64,000 nt of DNA from contig NZ_FPBF01000007.1 of assembly GCF_900116615.1 (NCBI RefSeq), forward strand, positions 1 to 64,000, in the 5' to 3' direction. Made by a program: the position numbers and the translations under genes. This document shows positions 63,721-64,000 of this stretch, in pieces (the first letter of the stretch is position 1; every line of letters begins with the position of its first letter). The notes beneath the pieces were generated by a model. That model was given only the letters and a program-made list of their open reading frames with translations. It did not search any database and was not told where the DNA came from. Source of the stretch: Algoriphagus locisalis. GTDB lineage: Bacteria; Bacteroidota; Bacteroidia; Cytophagales; Cyclobacteriaceae.

Positions 63721-64000
63721 TTAATGAAACAGTTTTTCCAGCGCATTTTTTGCTTCAGGCAGCGCCAAAACAATTGCTTTATCATTCAAATCCAGCTGAA
63801 AATCACCGTCAGGGATAAAAACTTCCTCTCCTCTGATTACTCCGGCTACGATAGCTGAATCCGGAAAATGCAATTCTCTCAGCGGATTTTTGATCAATCG
63901 GTTATTCTTACAGACGGAATATTGGATAAACTCCGCATCTACACCATAGATACCGGAAACTGCTTCCACTGTACCTTTTTTCAAAAACCTGGACACTTCA
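63721..64000 (-). CDS. trkA: Trk potassium uptake protein, regulatory subunit (partial)
   Basis: The frame is open to the right edge, and only the last 92 residues or so are visible. They form the RCK_C (TrkA-C) domain: VSGIYGVDAEFIQYSV, PLRELHFPDSAIVAGVIRGEEVFIPDGDF, DKAIVLALPEAKNALEKLF. TrkA binds nucleotides and gates TrkH. The apparent GTG at 63996 is an internal codon, since the frame continues leftward of it on its own strand. Three bases separate it from trkH. Confidence 0.9.
   Translation of the reverse strand, partial: EVSRFLKKGTVEAVSGIYGVDAEFIQYSVCKNNRLIKNPLRELHFPDSAIVAGVIRGEEVFIPDGDFQLDLNDKAIVLALPEAKNALEKLFH

Noticed and set aside
1..64000. tRNA, rRNA or tmRNA genes
   Set aside because: I looked for T-loop and acceptor patterns in the larger spacers and found none that fold convincingly.

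Overview
The window is ordinary chromosomal DNA of a Bacteroidota bacterium, most likely a marine or freshwater member of the Cytophagales (Cyclobacteriaceae, Algoriphagus-like). The evidence is a type IX secretion C-terminal sorting domain on a large exported protein, a TonB-dependent receptor with a CarboxypepD_reg plug extension, several lipoproteins with a Cys lipobox, starts without recognisable Shine-Dalgarno sequences, DUF1573 and DUF1080 proteins, and dispersed intergenic repeats of a kind common in this phylum. Placement below phylum is inference. I see no rRNA, tRNA, CRISPR array or phage.

Layout. 1-0.34 kb: end of an ISAs1-type insertion sequence running off the left edge. 0.4-9.6 kb: GluQRS, exported peptidases (S10, M28), a K+ channel, DinB-like protein, ferritin, an HTH regulator, an FGE-like lipoprotein and riboflavin synthase. 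9.7-17.8 kb: Pcm, thioesterase, an unknown cluster with a kinase-fold protein, RfbA, a GT1 glycosyltransferase abutting a GH32 lipoprotein, and two unknown small proteins. 18-24 kb: a ferredoxin/CDGSH protein, KefG/F-KefC operon, an ACP-like protein without its serine, paired lipoproteins, YwbE, DUF1456 and VOC. 24-30.6 kb: two MATE exporters around a NagB-like gene, then tryptophan 2,3-dioxygenase divergent from glutaryl-CoA dehydrogenase (GCDH). 30.6-34.7 kb: the accessory part. An ORF6N/PLD-like gene sits between two synonymous-only copies of the GCDH 3' end, followed by a broken DUF2310 gene, a serine hydrolase and a MntA/HepT toxin-antitoxin pair. 34.7-39.8 kb: a 1309-residue type IX cargo protein with a degenerate phosphoesterase domain and five near-identical Ig-like repeats, and a DUF1573 protein. 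39.9-51.9 kb: TrpS, a repeat-rich spacer, FabF, enoyl-reductase-like and hydroxyacyl-CoA dehydrogenase genes, a hybrid histidine kinase, TopA and SixA. 52.4-64 kb: DUF1080 protein, YpfJ-type metalloprotease behind a triplicated leader, DnaQ/GIY-YIG nuclease, TonB receptor plus lipoprotein, Lhr-like repair helicase, and TrkH/TrkA.

Themes: potassium handling recurs (channel, Kef, Trk). Repair and nucleic-acid functions are TopA, the helicase and the exonuclease/GIY-YIG protein. The kynurenine/glutaryl-CoA enzymes suggest aromatic or lysine catabolism. The strongest unexplained structures are the duplicated GCDH 3' end around the ORF6N gene, a 54-nt perfect palindrome at 25.7 kb, an inverted pair of about 100-nt REP-like modules at 41.1-41.3 kb, and the triplicated ypfJ leader at 53.5 kb.
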